64,000 nucleotides of DNA from Punica granatum (lineage: Eukaryota; Streptophyta; Magnoliopsida; Myrtales; Lythraceae): assembly GCF_007655135.1 (NCBI RefSeq), contig NC_045131.1:3348001-3412000 (forward strand), in the 5' to 3' direction. A program made the position numbers and the translations under genes. Below are positions 46,698 to 59,328 of this stretch, one piece after another. The number at the start of each line of letters is the position of its first letter. Position 1 is the first letter of the stretch. The notes beneath the pieces were generated by a model. The model was given only the letters and a program-made list of their open reading frames with translations. It did no database searches and had not been told where the DNA came from.

Positions 46698-49600
46698 TTA
46701 GTACCGGTGTATAAGTTTCTTGTATGCATCCCTGTCGTTTGAATAGTACTCGATCTCAGCCTGCAAATGTAAAGCCAGAGGCATCTTTACTTGCATGGGA
46801 GGGAGTCCAGTAGATCAATTATAAGAGCCAATGATGACTCAAGTAATACTAGAAGAGATACCAAGAACTGGTAATGTACTACTATTGGCATCTTCATACC
46901 TTGCGGATCCCCATAATGGCTATCGAGAGCTTCTTGCCAATGAACTCTTGGATGATCTTGTTTCTTCTGAAGGCTTCGAGAGATTCAGCAAGTGATCTTG
47001 GCAGTCTTCGAAGCTTCCCTTCAAGGCTAGATGGGTTTGCATCTGTTTCATTAATTGAGTTGAATAAGATGACTCCATACAAAGAGTTTGAACCACAGTA
47101 TGCAAACGGGTGAAAGCATATGATCTCCAAAAGAATGGAGACGTACCTTCACTCACTATCTGCAGACTATAAAAGGAGAAACTAAAAGCCTTTTACATGT
47201 AGCCCTTACCAATAGGTTCGGGGAGACGAAGTTTCTTCCTCAGACCATCAATGCCAGCTGCGGCAATAGCGGCCAAGCCCAGATATGGATTTGCACAGCC
47301 ATCGAATGACTTGATCTCGAAATTGCTTACCAAACCATCCAATATTCCTGGTGGGCAAGAAGTTCTCAGCGGAGCCTCTCTGTTTTCCTTACCCCAGCAT
47401 AAGTATGCACCACTCCATGTGTTGGGTTGTATTCGATCATAACTTCATACAAACACCAGGAATAGAAAAGTAGATTAATAAAAATCTCCTCGGAAGTCTT
47501 TATTGCATGGGTGCATCAAACATTATTAAAACTAGACTGGGTTTTCAAAATAAAGTCTTCGATGAATCTGTAGATGTTTATTCAACTTGTCTAAATGTAA
47601 TACGGGAACTTTCTCATCCCTATTGAGCTGAAAGTCTTAAGAAGCTGTTGATTTTACTTGGCCAGAACTTCCAAATATCTTTCCCTCCAGAAGAAAATCC
47701 TTTTAGATTTTTCCATAAAAGTTTGAAGCCAATTCTGCTTGTTATCAAATGATGATCATTGCAGACATTAGGGGCATAAAATGCACGGTATTGAACTAAG
47801 AAAGATATATGGTCGGAGGTGAGCTATGCTCAAGCATAACACGAGAAGCAAAAGGTAACTATAAATGATGAACTCAGATAAAGAAACAGCTCATTTAAGT
47901 CATCACCTGTTAGGTACTGGAGCAGTAAATGCCATAATCGAAGGAAGATGAGCTAAAACTCCTGCCATGAACTCCTCACCTACTTCAGACATCCCATGCT
48001 TAGATGATCCATCAGCTGCCATGAAAACATTTTGTCCACTCCGCCATAGACTGAGATGCACATGGGAGCCAGAACCAATATCATCAAGTGCATACCTGCA
48101 TAGTAAGAATATGTTCATTAGAGTTGAAACAGTTTTGCTAAAGAGTTACGCCGCATTAAACTATCAGCATTCAACAACAAAGCCTTTTTCCTGATAAGCA
48201 GGGTAGGCTTCATAATGCAACACGTTCACCATCCTAAAACAGTTTCCTCGAGTCTATCAAAGATTTACAATTGGAAATATGTAGCTTGGATTCTCGGAAA
48301 ACTGCAGAGGTTCTTCAGCTGTTGCATGGAATATATATCTGACCAGATGAATATTGAATAATTAATTCAATTCAATAAATTTTAGTGGACTGTATGTCAG
48401 AAACCGTCCATCTTTCAGAAATGAAAGAAGAATTATATAGTGTCTAAACAAAGTAAGACCTACTTGGGTACGAATGTTGCCAAAATCCCATGTCTCCTCA
48501 TAATAGCCTTTATAGTTTCACGAGCGAAAATCAGGTTGTCAGCTGCAAGGTGGCAAGCTTTGTGCCCAAGAGCCATTTCAAACTGGCCATTTCCAGCTTC
48601 TGCATGCAACTATAACATTCCAAAAAGATTTGGGAAAATCATTATCATTAGGACGGAGGACACACAGATATCGATACAACATGCACAAAGAGAGAATTAC
48701 GAACAGGACACAAACTGACATAGCTGTCAAGATGAGGAAAGTGATTTCTTGTTCCTTCTTTTTTTTTTTTTTTCCCTCCCTCCCAATTGTAATGTCTTCA
48801 CTTCTATTTGTCAATACAGAAAAAAAGGTTCATCACAAGGGCTGCTTATTCGCTTCAGCAGCAAATATTATATATTTCCATAGGTACCTGTTCCACTGGG
48901 ATGTTCAGGGAGTTGAGAGCAGCTAATATCTCATGCAAAATCGAGCTTGCTGCATCATATGCTGATGTAGAACAATAGTTTGTTGAATCAATTGGTACAT
49001 ATTCTTCTTTACATTCCCTGCACAAAAAGGTGGTCTTATTCAATAGCTTCCACAGTGATTTTAGATTCTTGACATAAAGACACTGGGATACCTGAGCTCA
49101 CTCTTCAAGAGATAGAACTCATTCTCAAACCCTGCATTCATTTCCTGAAGGTACAGCAAAATTTTCAGTAATCAATCACATAAAAGAAATACAACACAAT
49201 GCCGATCATCTTCATACCAAGTCGAATTCATCTTTTAAAATCTTAGAAACTCTCCTCAAGGCCTCTCTGGGGCAATATTCCCAAGCTTCCCCAGGTTTAA
49301 GATGCATATCAGCCAAGACCATTTCCTCCCGTTTTTCCCTGTTGATCAAGTTAAACCAAAGACATATCAATGTGAAGAAAAAACAATTTCAGAGAGCAAT
49401 CATTCTATAGTGAAATTAGACGGAACAAACCCAAACAGACAAAGTTTTAACTGGATGGAGTACCTCTCACTATCATTGCATCTTAAAGATTCCTGTAGGC
49501 TGTACAATTTTAAGCCAATAATAATTCCTTGAAGGATGGGAATCATGCAACTATCCTAACACGGTTTTATAATAAGTCCATGGGACTCTAACATCACCAA

Positions 49601-52600
49601 CATACACAGCTTCATTATTTCAAAAGGACAACTGATATTGAAAACATGTAAAGAAATGAAGTGGATAATGAAATGCCACCTAGACTTGGAAATTTTGAGA
49701 CAAAGGACAGGCGGTGGACAAGAGATCAAAACAGGCTCTGCAGTTCAGTTGCTTTAACTGTTGCCATACTTTATGAAATCTTTAGTCAGTATGTCATATT
49801 TGATCATTTTAAGGGGTAAAGACAACAGTTACTGCAATTTCCATTTAATAATCAGCATTGGAAATTTGACTACACAGAAGGATAGCCTAAGCTTCAAAGA
49901 GTAAAAGGAAAGGTTTGAAGTGAATAGACAGGAATAAACATTAGTACCATGGAATTTGCCACTTAGTCGACAGATCAGGAATCAGTCTAATTTCACCCGT
50001 CCCAGTCAGATTGGTCTCTTCTGCTGGACCATCAACTGCAGAGGTCATACCCATGCATGCAAAAGTCAAACCAACACCATTTTTCACAATAACTTCGTTG
50101 AAGCGTTTGGCAGGGACAACCTGAGAAAGATCATGAATCAGCATTTTAATTAAGAATAAGGCACAAGTCACCTTTCATTTACAGCAGAAAATATAATTCC
50201 TCTGAGAAAGATATGAACCAGCATAAATCCTCTGATTGCTTAAAGAAAATCCTTTTGAAACCCCAACCCCGAAAAAAAAAAAAGAAGAAGAAAAATCGTT
50301 TGAGATTAAAAAAAAATGAAATTACAAAAATTACCAAAACTTCTTTTCATGACATTTTTCTTAAGAGCGTGAGGAATGCAAGTATTAATCTATCAAAGTT
50401 GAGCTTAGAGTCTCTACTTATATATCAGGTCCATGTCTCCATAATACTAGAGAGTGTAACCATGGTTGGTCTCTGCATGAGCATTGAGAGAGAAAGAGAC
50501 TCACACGACATCTGTGCTGTCCAGAAGCATCTACCCAGATAACTCGAACAAGTGAAGCATCGTTCTGAGAGACAGTAGTAGCCAACTTGTTGGGACATGT
50601 AGAGTTGGTTGAATGAGATTTAGGTATTATTTTGATATTGTAGAATTGAATTGCATTCCCTGCAAAAATGTCTCTTGCGGCTTCAACAGCTTCTGGAATT
50701 GATAAGTCACCATCACTGCATGCATCACGTAAAACAGAAAAAACAACTTCCCTTGCCCATTTGGCCCCTGCAAGGAAGAGAGAGAAAATTCAGGTAATTG
50801 CCTTTCCATCGAATATAATTTTCAACACTTCAATATAACTTCAAGTCACAAACTTGCAACTTTTGACAAGAATTCCCTGATGTTGGTTGGGAAAGTAAGT
50901 GTTCAACAATTCTTCTTTTGGATTAAGTGTACATGCACGATAAAATGCAGAATAGCTGCAGACCCCACCACATACACCATGCAGTTCTTTCACTTTCCTG
51001 GCCACAAAATGTCAAGTAACAGCGGTGCTACACACTGATATAGATCTCAGTGACAGAGCAGGCAGAAGAGAATACAAGATGCATGACAGGATGACAAATT
51101 TGTGATACACAAATTGTATAGAGGCATGAGAATATAAACTGTTACAGCCAATTTTACAAAATCAGCATCTAGGAAAAGTTTATTGACAAACCTAAGTAGA
51201 AAGTTTCAGGACAAGCATAACCATCAGTGCTGAACATCACCTGCATCAACATACCATAGCACTGTCACTGTAAAACCAAAAGAAAATGCAAAACAAGTCT
51301 GCACTACTATTCATCCTTCTAGAAATCACAAAGCTGTTTCTTACAGTTTTTCTTTCTTTTTCTTTTTCTTTTTTTAAACAAGGGGTGTCCGGACTGTGCC
51401 CGACTAATCCGTAGAAGAGCAATATCAAGAAATAGAAAAAACATACAGAACCAGGTAACTTTGTCATAACCTGCATTTCTTTTATTAAATCTCTTGGGTT
51501 GTAAAAATGCATCACATGATTCAACATGCTCAACAAGATTCAGATAAACTTATGCTTTCAGGAAGTATATGATCACCTTCTTCAATGGAGCTAGCTCCAA
51601 AAGTTCTTTGATAGAGGATATCATGCCCTGCACACTAAGCTTGGGAACTGCAAGCCCGAAATCAAGGTAAACCTGATAGCGAGGACACAAATGTTATCTA
51701 TGAAGAAGGTTGCAACTTTAATTTCAAAAGAAGTTAATAAGAGCATAGGAGACGAAAACTGTACCTGGTGATAAACAGATGTCAAGTAAGAAGCCTCCTT
51801 GGAGAATGGGTATGATGCATGTAAAAGAACTATGCGACACTTCCCAAATCTCTTATCCTCAAGTACAGCTCGGAGATGCAGGGGATTAGCCAGACGCAAA
51901 TCCAAATCTCTGTCTCCAAATCTAGACATAATTCAAATAGAGGAAGGATGATGTAAACGCGGAGATTCAAACAAGTGCAGATCCCATAAAGCTCCAAATG
52001 ATAATTGACCTTCAAAGATATATTTTATAAATTATATTACATTAACTGTTAGTGATTCTGGTGTAGGGTTGAGCATGCTTGCATGGCCAATACATCAATA
52101 CGTCATGCAAATTTCAAGGAAGTCCAGGGTTAGATTGGTTCAGACTAGAGTTTCAATTTTGAACACCAGATCCATCTAACCAACCTAACCCTTCACACGC
52201 GAAACAGATACAAGCAGAGGGTTGGAGAAAGAATTCAGCTTATGATCGCGCTCACACGAACATGCTTCTGTGATCTCAAATTCAATATAAAGGACACACA
52301 ATCTATGTGATTTCCTTCTCATACCGCAGGGCCACGAATTTTAAGGATTTAACAATTTCAAGACTTCTCATTACCCTGTATGTATTTGCATTGGCAAGTT
52401 GAAGCCCACGATAATCTCCAGACTCCGAGAGAAGATATAGTCGATAAAGCTTTTGTTTGTGATGCGTACAGGTGTTCCAGCTGTAACAAGGGATTAATTA
52501 TTATACCAGTCCATCAAGCATCAACAGAGCCACATTTAAGTTTCACCTTACCATGGAGAGTATGCCTAAGACCTTCCTCGGCCTCTATTTTACTGACATT

Positions 52601-53805
52601 TGGATTGATTTTTAGACCACTACGATATGCAGCTATACTCTTCAAGCCGTATATCTCACCAGCAACAGTAACGACTACAATAAGGAAATCAAACGCAAGA
52701 GGACCCTTTACAAACGAAGAAGATCAAAAATGCAAACTAACTGAAAGGATATGACTTTAGCTTTTCATCAAAGATTTTAGTGAACATATCCAATGTCCAA
52801 ACAGATCCATCTGGCGTCCCCTGAGGAGATCAATAGCAGAGTCAAAAGGCAGACAAAACCTCAAGCAATCTTAAGGACTGTAGCTTTCGATACAGTAATG
52901 TCAGAGAAGCAGACTCGGCACAGTGACAAATGGGATCTGTACCTTTAAAAAATGTACAGTTGCTTCGTGAAAACATATATTACACCATTTACGTGATACG
53001 AGTGCGTCACAAAGCTATGCCTATCTCCATCCAACTAAAGACAGTATATCAACATAGAGAAAATAATATATGTAAATTTCTAATTTGACACGAAATTACG
53101 AGAAATTCAAGATGCAGCGATGGCTATCGCAGGTAGGTACGATTGCAGAAGGCAACTCCAAAACTAATGAATGAAATCTTCTTACTTCGTCAAGGATCTT
53201 CTCAGCGAAGCGTTCAATCCTCAATATTCTGCCAACGAACGGGACGAAAGGTTCGTGCCACCTCAGGTCATGCTTCTTGTCCAACTCCAATCCATCATCA
53301 ATTAGCAGAGCAGAAATTCCTGCCGCTTTAAAGCAAGCCGAGGCAATGGACTGCAGCCCAGCAGTTCGGCGATAATCTTCAACAGCTCGCAAAGATGACT
53401 CGGTCCCGTAAAGGTTGGCAATATCTCTCAAATTTCTCTGTCATGGACACTTTACTGCTGTCAGGAGACTAGATTAAGTCAAAGCATCAAACTTCCTTTC
53501 GTCATTTCTTTACGTGCAGGGCGAGGAGGGTATATATATAATGCACAGTAATGGCGAGCAGATGCAATCGACGCCTATCGAAATCGTGGAGTCAAAGAGT
53601 CAGTGGCTGGGAGAAGTTCAGTGAGAGGGCGGGGAAAGCGAACCTTGAAGGAGAGGGAGTGAGGGGCGAAGGACAAGGCCTCGCCGGCGGCCTCAGAGAA
53701 GGAGTTGATGAAGGGGAAGCCAGAGTCGATGGCGACGATGTTGTGGGCGTGGGAGTCCACCAGCTCCGCCTTCTCTACAGCTTCTCTCAGCTCTTCAAAC
53801 TCCAT
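46698..53805 (-). CDS. NodGS: Amidohydrolase-glutamine synthetase fusion (NodGS, nodulin/GS-like)
   Basis: Eighteen exons from high to low: 53644-53805, 53186-53437, 52742-52820, 52552-52674, 52375-52480, 51765-51921, 51577-51672, 51192-51240, 50505-50767, 49948-50120, 49218-49338, 49092-49144, 48888-49017, 48464-48609, 47907-48095, 47210-47442, 46900-47042, 46698-46760. All phases close to 845 aa. Residues 1 to about 400 form an amidohydrolase-2 domain with a metal-site-like DSHAHN at 17-22, LPMQIHTGFGDRDLDLR and VMFSTDGYACPETFYL. About 415-500 form the GS beta-grasp domain (RVIWVDASGQHRCR, NGVGLTFACMGMTS). About 515-840 form the GS catalytic domain (GFENEFYLLK, AEAGNGQFEMALG, IGSGSHVHLSLW, ANPYLGLAAI). 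Arabidopsis NodGS is cytosolic, oligomeric, implicated in root growth and flagellin response, and reported to lack ordinary GS activity; this is recalled knowledge. The last codons read KLIHRY, as in homologues. Confidence 0.95.
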
Positions 53806-53923
53806 CGTCGTCGCTTCTCAGCTCCTTCACTGTGTGCGCAAAGTCAAGTTTTCTCTGTCAATGCAAGCTCATTATAGAATAGAAATGATCAGAGTAAGTA
53901 CCTTCCCGCTCCGGCGCCCTCCT

Positions 53924-53932
53924 CTATATATT
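53924..53932 (-). promoter_or_regulatory. Putative TATA box of NodGS
   Basis: The minus strand reads AATATATAG about 120 bp upstream of the ATG at 53805. Confidence 0.35.
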
Positions 53933-55390
53933 TGTCAGAAATCAGAATGGGCCCCACGGATAAATATTTATTATTTGGATTAATTAATTATTTATTTATT
54001 TGTGAGCACTTTGTGCGGGTGCTGGGCTATACTAATTAAAAATGCACATTCTAGACTAAAATCAACTGATCCTTTTATGGTACTTACTATCTCCTAGGAG
54101 ATCTCTAGATTTATTTATTTCAATCACAAAGACATTTATAAATCTAATATAAGAAAATAAAATAAAAAATTTATTAGAGGACTATAGGTAATTCGCGATT
54201 AGCGACGACTCAATCAATATTTTTTCGATATCATATTTTAATATGTTATTAATGAAATCTTGACAAATAACCCATAAATGTAGTTTTGCATATTATTTAT
54301 TTATCTTTGAAGACTTTACTAATATTAGATGTCAGGTTTCGGATATTTCATTGAAGATCCTCAACTTTTAATACGTTTATAATCTATCAATTAGTGATGA
54401 ATATTGACAAATAACTCAACTATATTCCTCCTCATAAAAAAACTCGACCATATCCATAATCATTTCAAACACCTTCAAATCGTTCCGCTAGCTTTTTATT
54501 CCTCTGTTTTCCTTTTTCTTCGAGGCCATTTTTACTCAGAATTCTCCAAATAAACTATAAAGTTTTAATCGCACGAGTATCCTATACCACAGATTGGCCA
54601 TAAAAGCGTCCTTAGGCCATGTACTTAATTGAACCTAATTTGCTTTCATGCCTACTGACCTTCCAGCATGACCCTATGGCATGGTTTTTTACTTTGATGA
54701 TGAAAAGCGATTGAGAGTGTAACTCAATAATCCTGACCTTCATACCATGCAGCTTATCTCTTCTACTCTCTTCTCTACAGTTATAAAAGTTGAATGATAC
54801 ATTTTTGTCTCTCTGTTCTTTCTTTAATTGTCCATACAATATATGTTAGCACCATTTAATATAGAGGATATAACGGTAATTTTATCCAGAATAACTACCC
54901 ACTAACATATGTTTTATTCTCTCTCACCCGTTCTTATTTTTCTCTCCCCTTCCCCATAATATTAATAGCAACTATTTTAAATAGTTGAGATTGGTTTTTC
55001 TATTTTCTATTCTTTTTTTTCCGACGATAAATTTATAATGTATTAATATTAATTCATTCATCATTTGAATAATTATTTGGTCCTGTCCTTAAAGTAACGC
55101 GATAGTAACTTAATTAATTTAAATTTTTAAGAATTACAATTCCCTAATATCTATTTAGTTTTTTAGTTTTTCTTATGTACAATATTCATGCACAGCAGAG
55201 TGCATCGACACTTGTGCGTGTTTACAGCCCATTACGACAGCATGATGGAGCAGGCCCATGACCAAGGCCACCTCATTCTCAGGACAGGCGCCGTTTTAAA
55301 GGGCCGGTAGGAAATAACCGGCCCACATCTTTCTTTTTTTATCTTTTTTTTTTGTAGGAATCTTTCTATTTTTACCTTCCCATTAATTAA

Positions 55391-55393
<3 letters not shown>

Positions 55394-55427
<34 letters not shown>
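55394..55427. repeat. (TA)n microsatellite
   Basis: About 17 TA units. Confidence 0.95.
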
Positions 55428-55430
<3 letters not shown>

Positions 55431-55644
55431 ATATGAACTAAACACAAAAATGCAAAAAGCGAAATAAAATATGAGGAGTCGACTGCATCCGAAAGCTTTC
55501 GCTTTCGAATCAATGACGTATCCTATTAAGTCATCTTCCGTCTTTCTATCTTAACAATCCTCTTTTCCTCTCTCTCTAGCTGTTTTTTTCTCCGTCGAGG
55601 ATCATTATATTCATAAGCTTAATGGGCTCCAAATAATACAGTTT

Positions 55645-55750
55645 GAGACATATCAGTTTATTAAGAGATAAAATTCTCTCAATTAAGTTTATTTTTTATT
55701 TGCTTTACTCGAACCCAAGACATTATTTAATAGAAATAAGTGTCAAACTG
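55645..55750 (-). repeat. Dispersed SINE-like repeat, copy 2
   Basis: On the minus strand the order CACTTATTTCTATTAAATA, TGTCTTGGGTTCGAGTAAAG, GAGAGAATTTTATCTC matches copies at 24133-24262 and 56055-56190. GGTTCGAGT is a good Pol III B-box match. Confidence 0.5.
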
Positions 55751-56054
55751 TTTGAACCAATTCAAGTTGATTTTTTCTCTTATTTATTCAATTTATTATT
55801 TCCATCTATTTTTGCCACTATATATATATATATATATACATATATTACCGAGAAAATGGCTTGCGTAGTATATTGAAAAAGCTTAGGAAAATTTCTTGGA
55901 GGGGGAACATCGTGACATGTGACATTGAGGGCGAGGATTAATAATCAACCTGTTCCATTATTAATTTGAGCATGTCCCATTCAAAATTTGGAATTAGTGG
56001 AACACCGAAAAATAAGGAAAAGAAGAAGAAGAAGGAATCAACATGAATTAGGTA

Positions 56055-56190
56055 TAGTAATTCGACACTTATTTTTCTTAAATAAGGTCTTGAGTTCGAG
56101 TCTTGAGAATGAAAAAAATCTATATCGAAAGAGTTTTACGTCATTAGAAGGAAATATAGTCAAATTGAATTAATTTGACTCGTTAAACTT
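56055..56190 (+). repeat. Dispersed SINE-like repeat, copy 3
   Basis: Contains GACACTTATTTTTCTTAAAT, GGTCTTGAGTTCGAGTCTTG and CGAAAGAGTTTTACG in the same order as the other two copies. Only about 300 bp separate it from copy 2, which is inverted relative to it. Confidence 0.5.
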
Positions 56191-56296
56191 TTAGATATCA
56201 AAATATATTGACTAAAAAAATTAATTCTTTATCTGTATGGTCACCGATCACGGTCTTTTAATTTGTTTTTTTTTTCCGACGGGCTAAAAATTAAAA

Positions 56297-56450
56297 GGCT
56301 TGTTTGGTTTCAAAGTAGGATTTTAAAATCCTACTTTAACTTAATTCTATACAACAAAATAAAATAATTTATATAAAATTAAATAGTAAATCCATTTATA
56401 TCATTTTTTTCAAAATTAAAATCTAATTTTAAAATCAGAAATTTTCCAAG
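56297..56450. mobile_element. MITE-like element, family A, second copy
   Basis: Starts GGCTTGTTTGGTTTCAAAGT and contains CTTTAACTTAATTCTATAC and AAAATCTAATTTTAAAAT, matching the 2794-2955 element in inverse orientation. The right TIR is worn. Confidence 0.55.
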
Positions 56451-56730
56451 GCCATCAGGTACATGTGACTCGTTCAAGGCTCATCCTCATCCCTCTCCAG
56501 AATACTCTATATTATAAAATATGTTCAACTCAATCTAACGGGCAGAGGCTCTAGAGAGACTGACGCGTGTTAGATTTTCAAAAATTTATTTAAAAGAATT
56601 GCAATGTCACATTCTCCATGTCGTCCGCGGAATCTCTGTCGTTATCACGAGTCTGCTAGATATACCATCCATTAATTATAATAAAAAGAGAGCAAAACCA
56701 ATTAGAATTTCTCCTTCAGAAAATTATTAT

Positions 56731-56779
56731 ACATATATATATATATATATATATTCTGTATGTCTCTACATTTATATAT
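56731..56779 (+). promoter_or_regulatory. AT tract and TATA region upstream of the first UGT
   Basis: About twelve AT units (56731-56754) are followed by TTATATATG at about 56772-56780, some 80 bp before the ATG at 56860. Either could serve as the TATA element. Confidence 0.35.
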
Positions 56780-56859
56780 GCGCCGCCCGTGAAGCAAACC
56801 CCTTTAGAAATATGAGAAATTTGTGTGAAAGTGTTTTTGCAATAACCACATCAGATTGA

Positions 56860-58356
56860 ATGGCTGCTGCTGCTTCTTCCTCTTGTTCTTCTCATCAATG
56901 GGAGGGCCTCCACTTTGTGCTAATACCCCTCATGTGTCCCGGTCACCTGATCCCAATGGTGGACATTGCCCGTCTCATCGCACAACATCGAGTCAATGTC
57001 ACCATAGTCACCACCCCGCTGAATGCAGCCCGAGTTGAGGCAACAGTTGGTCGTGCCTCAGCCTCTGGCTTGCCTGTCAGGCTTCTTGAGGTTAATTTTC
57101 CAGCTGGCGAGGCCGGGGTCCCCGAAGGTTGTGAGAATATCGACGCCCTTCCTAACATGGGCATGATCAAGAACTTCATGGCTGCAACTAACATGATGCA
57201 AAACCCAATCGAGCGCCTCCTTAGAGAGATCATGCCAGCTCCCAGCTGCATCGTGTCGGACAGGACCTTACCATGGACGGGCAACCTCGCTCGGAACTTG
57301 GGGATCCCGAGGGTCCTGTTCGATGGCACGAGCTGTTTCACTCACCTATGCATGTATAACCTTCAACTCTACAAGACCCACGAAAAGGTTGCCGATCGTT
57401 GGGAGCTCTTTATGGTACCTGGGATGCCTGGTAGGATAGAATTCACTAGGGCACAACTCGCTGGTAATTTCAATCCCCCGTCGAATGTCGATATGGAAGA
57501 GATCAGGAAAAGGATCAGGGAGGAGTCAGAAGCAGCGCATGCCGTCATAATTAACAGTTTCGAGGAGCTGGAAACGGAGTACGTCGAAGCTTATAGAAAG
57601 ACCAATGAGGGTGCTAGGTCTTGGTGCATCGGTCCAGTGTCACTTTGCAACAAGAACATGCTAGACATAAGCCAACGAGGTAATCGTTCCTCTGAAGACC
57701 ATTCCCGATTCTTACACTGGCTAGACTCTCACCCACCCCGATCCGCCATCTATGCTTGTCTTGGAAGTCTGAACCGGGTCACAGTGGATCAGATGAAAGA
57801 GCTGGGCCGGGGCCTGGAATCATCGAAGAGCCCATTCATTTGGGTCATCCGGGGAGCAAACCATGGCGAGGAGCTCGACCAATGGCTCTCGGAGGATGGG
57901 TTGGAAGAGAGGGTCCAGGGGCGTGGCTTGCTGATCCGGGGGTGGGCACCGCAGGTCCTGATTCTCTCGCACCCATCGGTCGGCGGATTCCTGACGCACT
58001 GTGGGTGGAACTCCACACTGGAAGGGATCAGCGCGGGCGTGCCGATGGTGACATGGCCGCTTTTTGCTGAGCAGTTCTATAACGAGAAGTTGCTTGTGGA
58101 TGTTCTGAGGGTCGGGGTCAGTGTCGGGGCCAAGGAGGTGGTGCACTTGGGTGAAGAAGATAAGCACGGAGTGATGTTGAAGGCGGAGGATGTCAGGGTT
58201 GCAGTGGATAAGGTGATGAGTGGAGATGAAGAGGGAGAGGAGAGGAGGAAGACGGCTAAAGAGCTTGCAAGGAAGGCCACAGAAGCAGGAGAGGAAGGCG
58301 GGTCTTCATATGTCAATATCAAGAAACTGATCGAGCATATAAGGGGACGAGCCTAG
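56860..58356 (+). CDS. UDP-glycosyltransferase, UGT73 family (intact, array member 1)
   Basis: A single-exon, 498-aa family-1 glycosyltransferase. It transfers a sugar, usually glucose from UDP-glucose, to a small molecule such as a flavonoid, terpenoid or hormone in the cytosol. The N-terminal half has the catalytic His29 in [16 protein letters not shown] and the partner Asp in CIVSDRTLPW (Asp134). The C-terminal half carries the complete 44-residue PSPG sugar-donor box at 362-405, from [20 protein letters not shown] to FAEQ. Its last residue is Gln, favouring UDP-glucose by family rule. [19 protein letters not shown] and the C-terminal NIKKLIEHI match UGT73 (UGT73C-like) proteins. The acceptor cannot be predicted. 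It is the leftmost of three same-strand copies (also 61347 and 63665) and the only one shown complete and open here. Confidence 0.95.
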   Translation: MAAAASSSCSSHQWEGLHFVLIPLMCPGHLIPMVDIARLIAQHRVNVTIVTTPLNAARVEATVGRASASGLPVRLLEVNFPAGEAGVPEGCENIDALPNMGMIKNFMAATNMMQNPIERLLREIMPAPSCIVSDRTLPWTGNLARNLGIPRVLFDGTSCFTHLCMYNLQLYKTHEKVADRWELFMVPGMPGRIEFTRAQLAGNFNPPSNVDMEEIRKRIREESEAAHAVIINSFEELETEYVEAYRKTNEGARSWCIGPVSLCNKNMLDISQRGNRSSEDHSRFLHWLDSHPPRSAIYACLGSLNRVTVDQMKELGRGLESSKSPFIWVIRGANHGEELDQWLSEDGLEERVQGRGLLIRGWAPQVLILSHPSVGGFLTHCGWNSTLEGISAGVPMVTWPLFAEQFYNEKLLVDVLRVGVSVGAKEVVHLGEEDKHGVMLKAEDVRVAVDKVMSGDEEGEERRKTAKELARKATEAGEEGGSSYVNIKKLIEHIRGRA

Positions 58357-58549
58357 ATGTATATACATACATGTATGTATATGAATACTAGGCGGGGACC
58401 GAGATAATTTAACAGATGCATGATAGATGGACATGGATTTGGACTTGATCGAGTTTAACTGGGGTTTGGCTATATCTATGCTTGCGTTAAATGAAAATTT
58501 TTTTTCTTTGGAGAAACGAACTCATATATACCATAGCTTTTGATAACGA

Positions 58550-58850
58550 AATCAAATTTGATTTAATTTGATTTGAGAAAATAGAGACAAAAAATAATTG
58601 AGAAAAATATGTGAGAAAATTTGAAGATAAAAAAAGTAATGATTGTGTTATTAAATTGAGAAAAAAGTGTTGAAATTGAGAAAAAAAAATGTTAAATAGT
58701 TGAGAGAATTTAGTATTAAAAAATTAATTTAAATAATAGATAATAAAATGTACGAGAGAAAATTTGAAAAATAAAATAAAAAAATAATGATTTTATTATT
58801 GAATTGAGGAAAAAGTAAAGTTAAACTAAGTAAAATTAAATTGGTAGAGT
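58550..58850. repeat. MITE-like remnant, family C
   Basis: Shares AAGTAATGATTGTGTTATTAAATTGAG, GTTGAGAGAATTTAGTATTAAA and TTATTGAATTGAGGAAAAAGT-type blocks with 60329-60632 and, inversely, 42397-42672. Termini are not recognisable. Confidence 0.4.
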
Positions 58851-59139
58851 TTTATCATTTAATGTACAGATCTAATTTCAACTAGATTAAATGAGATCCA
58901 TTGGATTTTGAATACATGAATATGCACCGAAGAAAAAAAAATGATTGAGCTAGCTAGGCCTTCACTTTCTTTTTCTAGTAATCTTATTTTCTCATTTCTT
59001 GCTTTTTATTTGTACATGCAACTTTGTCAAACATATAATGATAAATTATGATCGAGAGAAATTTAGGTAGTAGTTCTAATAATTTGCGGTTTTTGAAAGA
59101 GAGTTTTAAGAGTTTTATTTTGCAAAAATGAAGTCTAAA

Positions 59140-59328
59140 GCTGTGTTTGATTTGTTAGTATGATTTTAAAATCATGATTTTGATTTTGATTTTGATTTTG
59201 ATTATGAAAAAAGACAAATGAGATAGTATTATAAATTTGACTTGGAAAACGTGTGTTTTTGTTGTTTAATGGGTAGAATTAAAATCAAAATTGCGATTCT
59301 AAAATCACACCTACATTTCAAACGGGCC
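59140..59328. mobile_element. MITE-like element, family B, second copy
   Basis: The left end GCTGTGTTTGATTTGTTAGT and the right end read inversely as GGCCCGTTTGAAATGTAGG are worn TIRs. The interior GACAAATGAGATAGTATTATA and ATTTGACTTGGAAAACGTG match the minus strand of 5621-5851. A (TTTTGA)n run lies near the left end. Confidence 0.55.

Larger units (their letters stand above)
53935..56290. other. Intergenic, SINE-like repeats and microsatellites
   Basis: No supported gene. The region contains a TA microsatellite (55394-55427), two copies of the dispersed SINE-like repeat, and generally AT-rich sequence. Confidence 0.5.

Noticed and set aside
20804..55427. Long TA tracts as origins or TATA promoters
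   Set aside because: They are plain microsatellites; only those at the right distance from a gene start were considered as TATA candidates.
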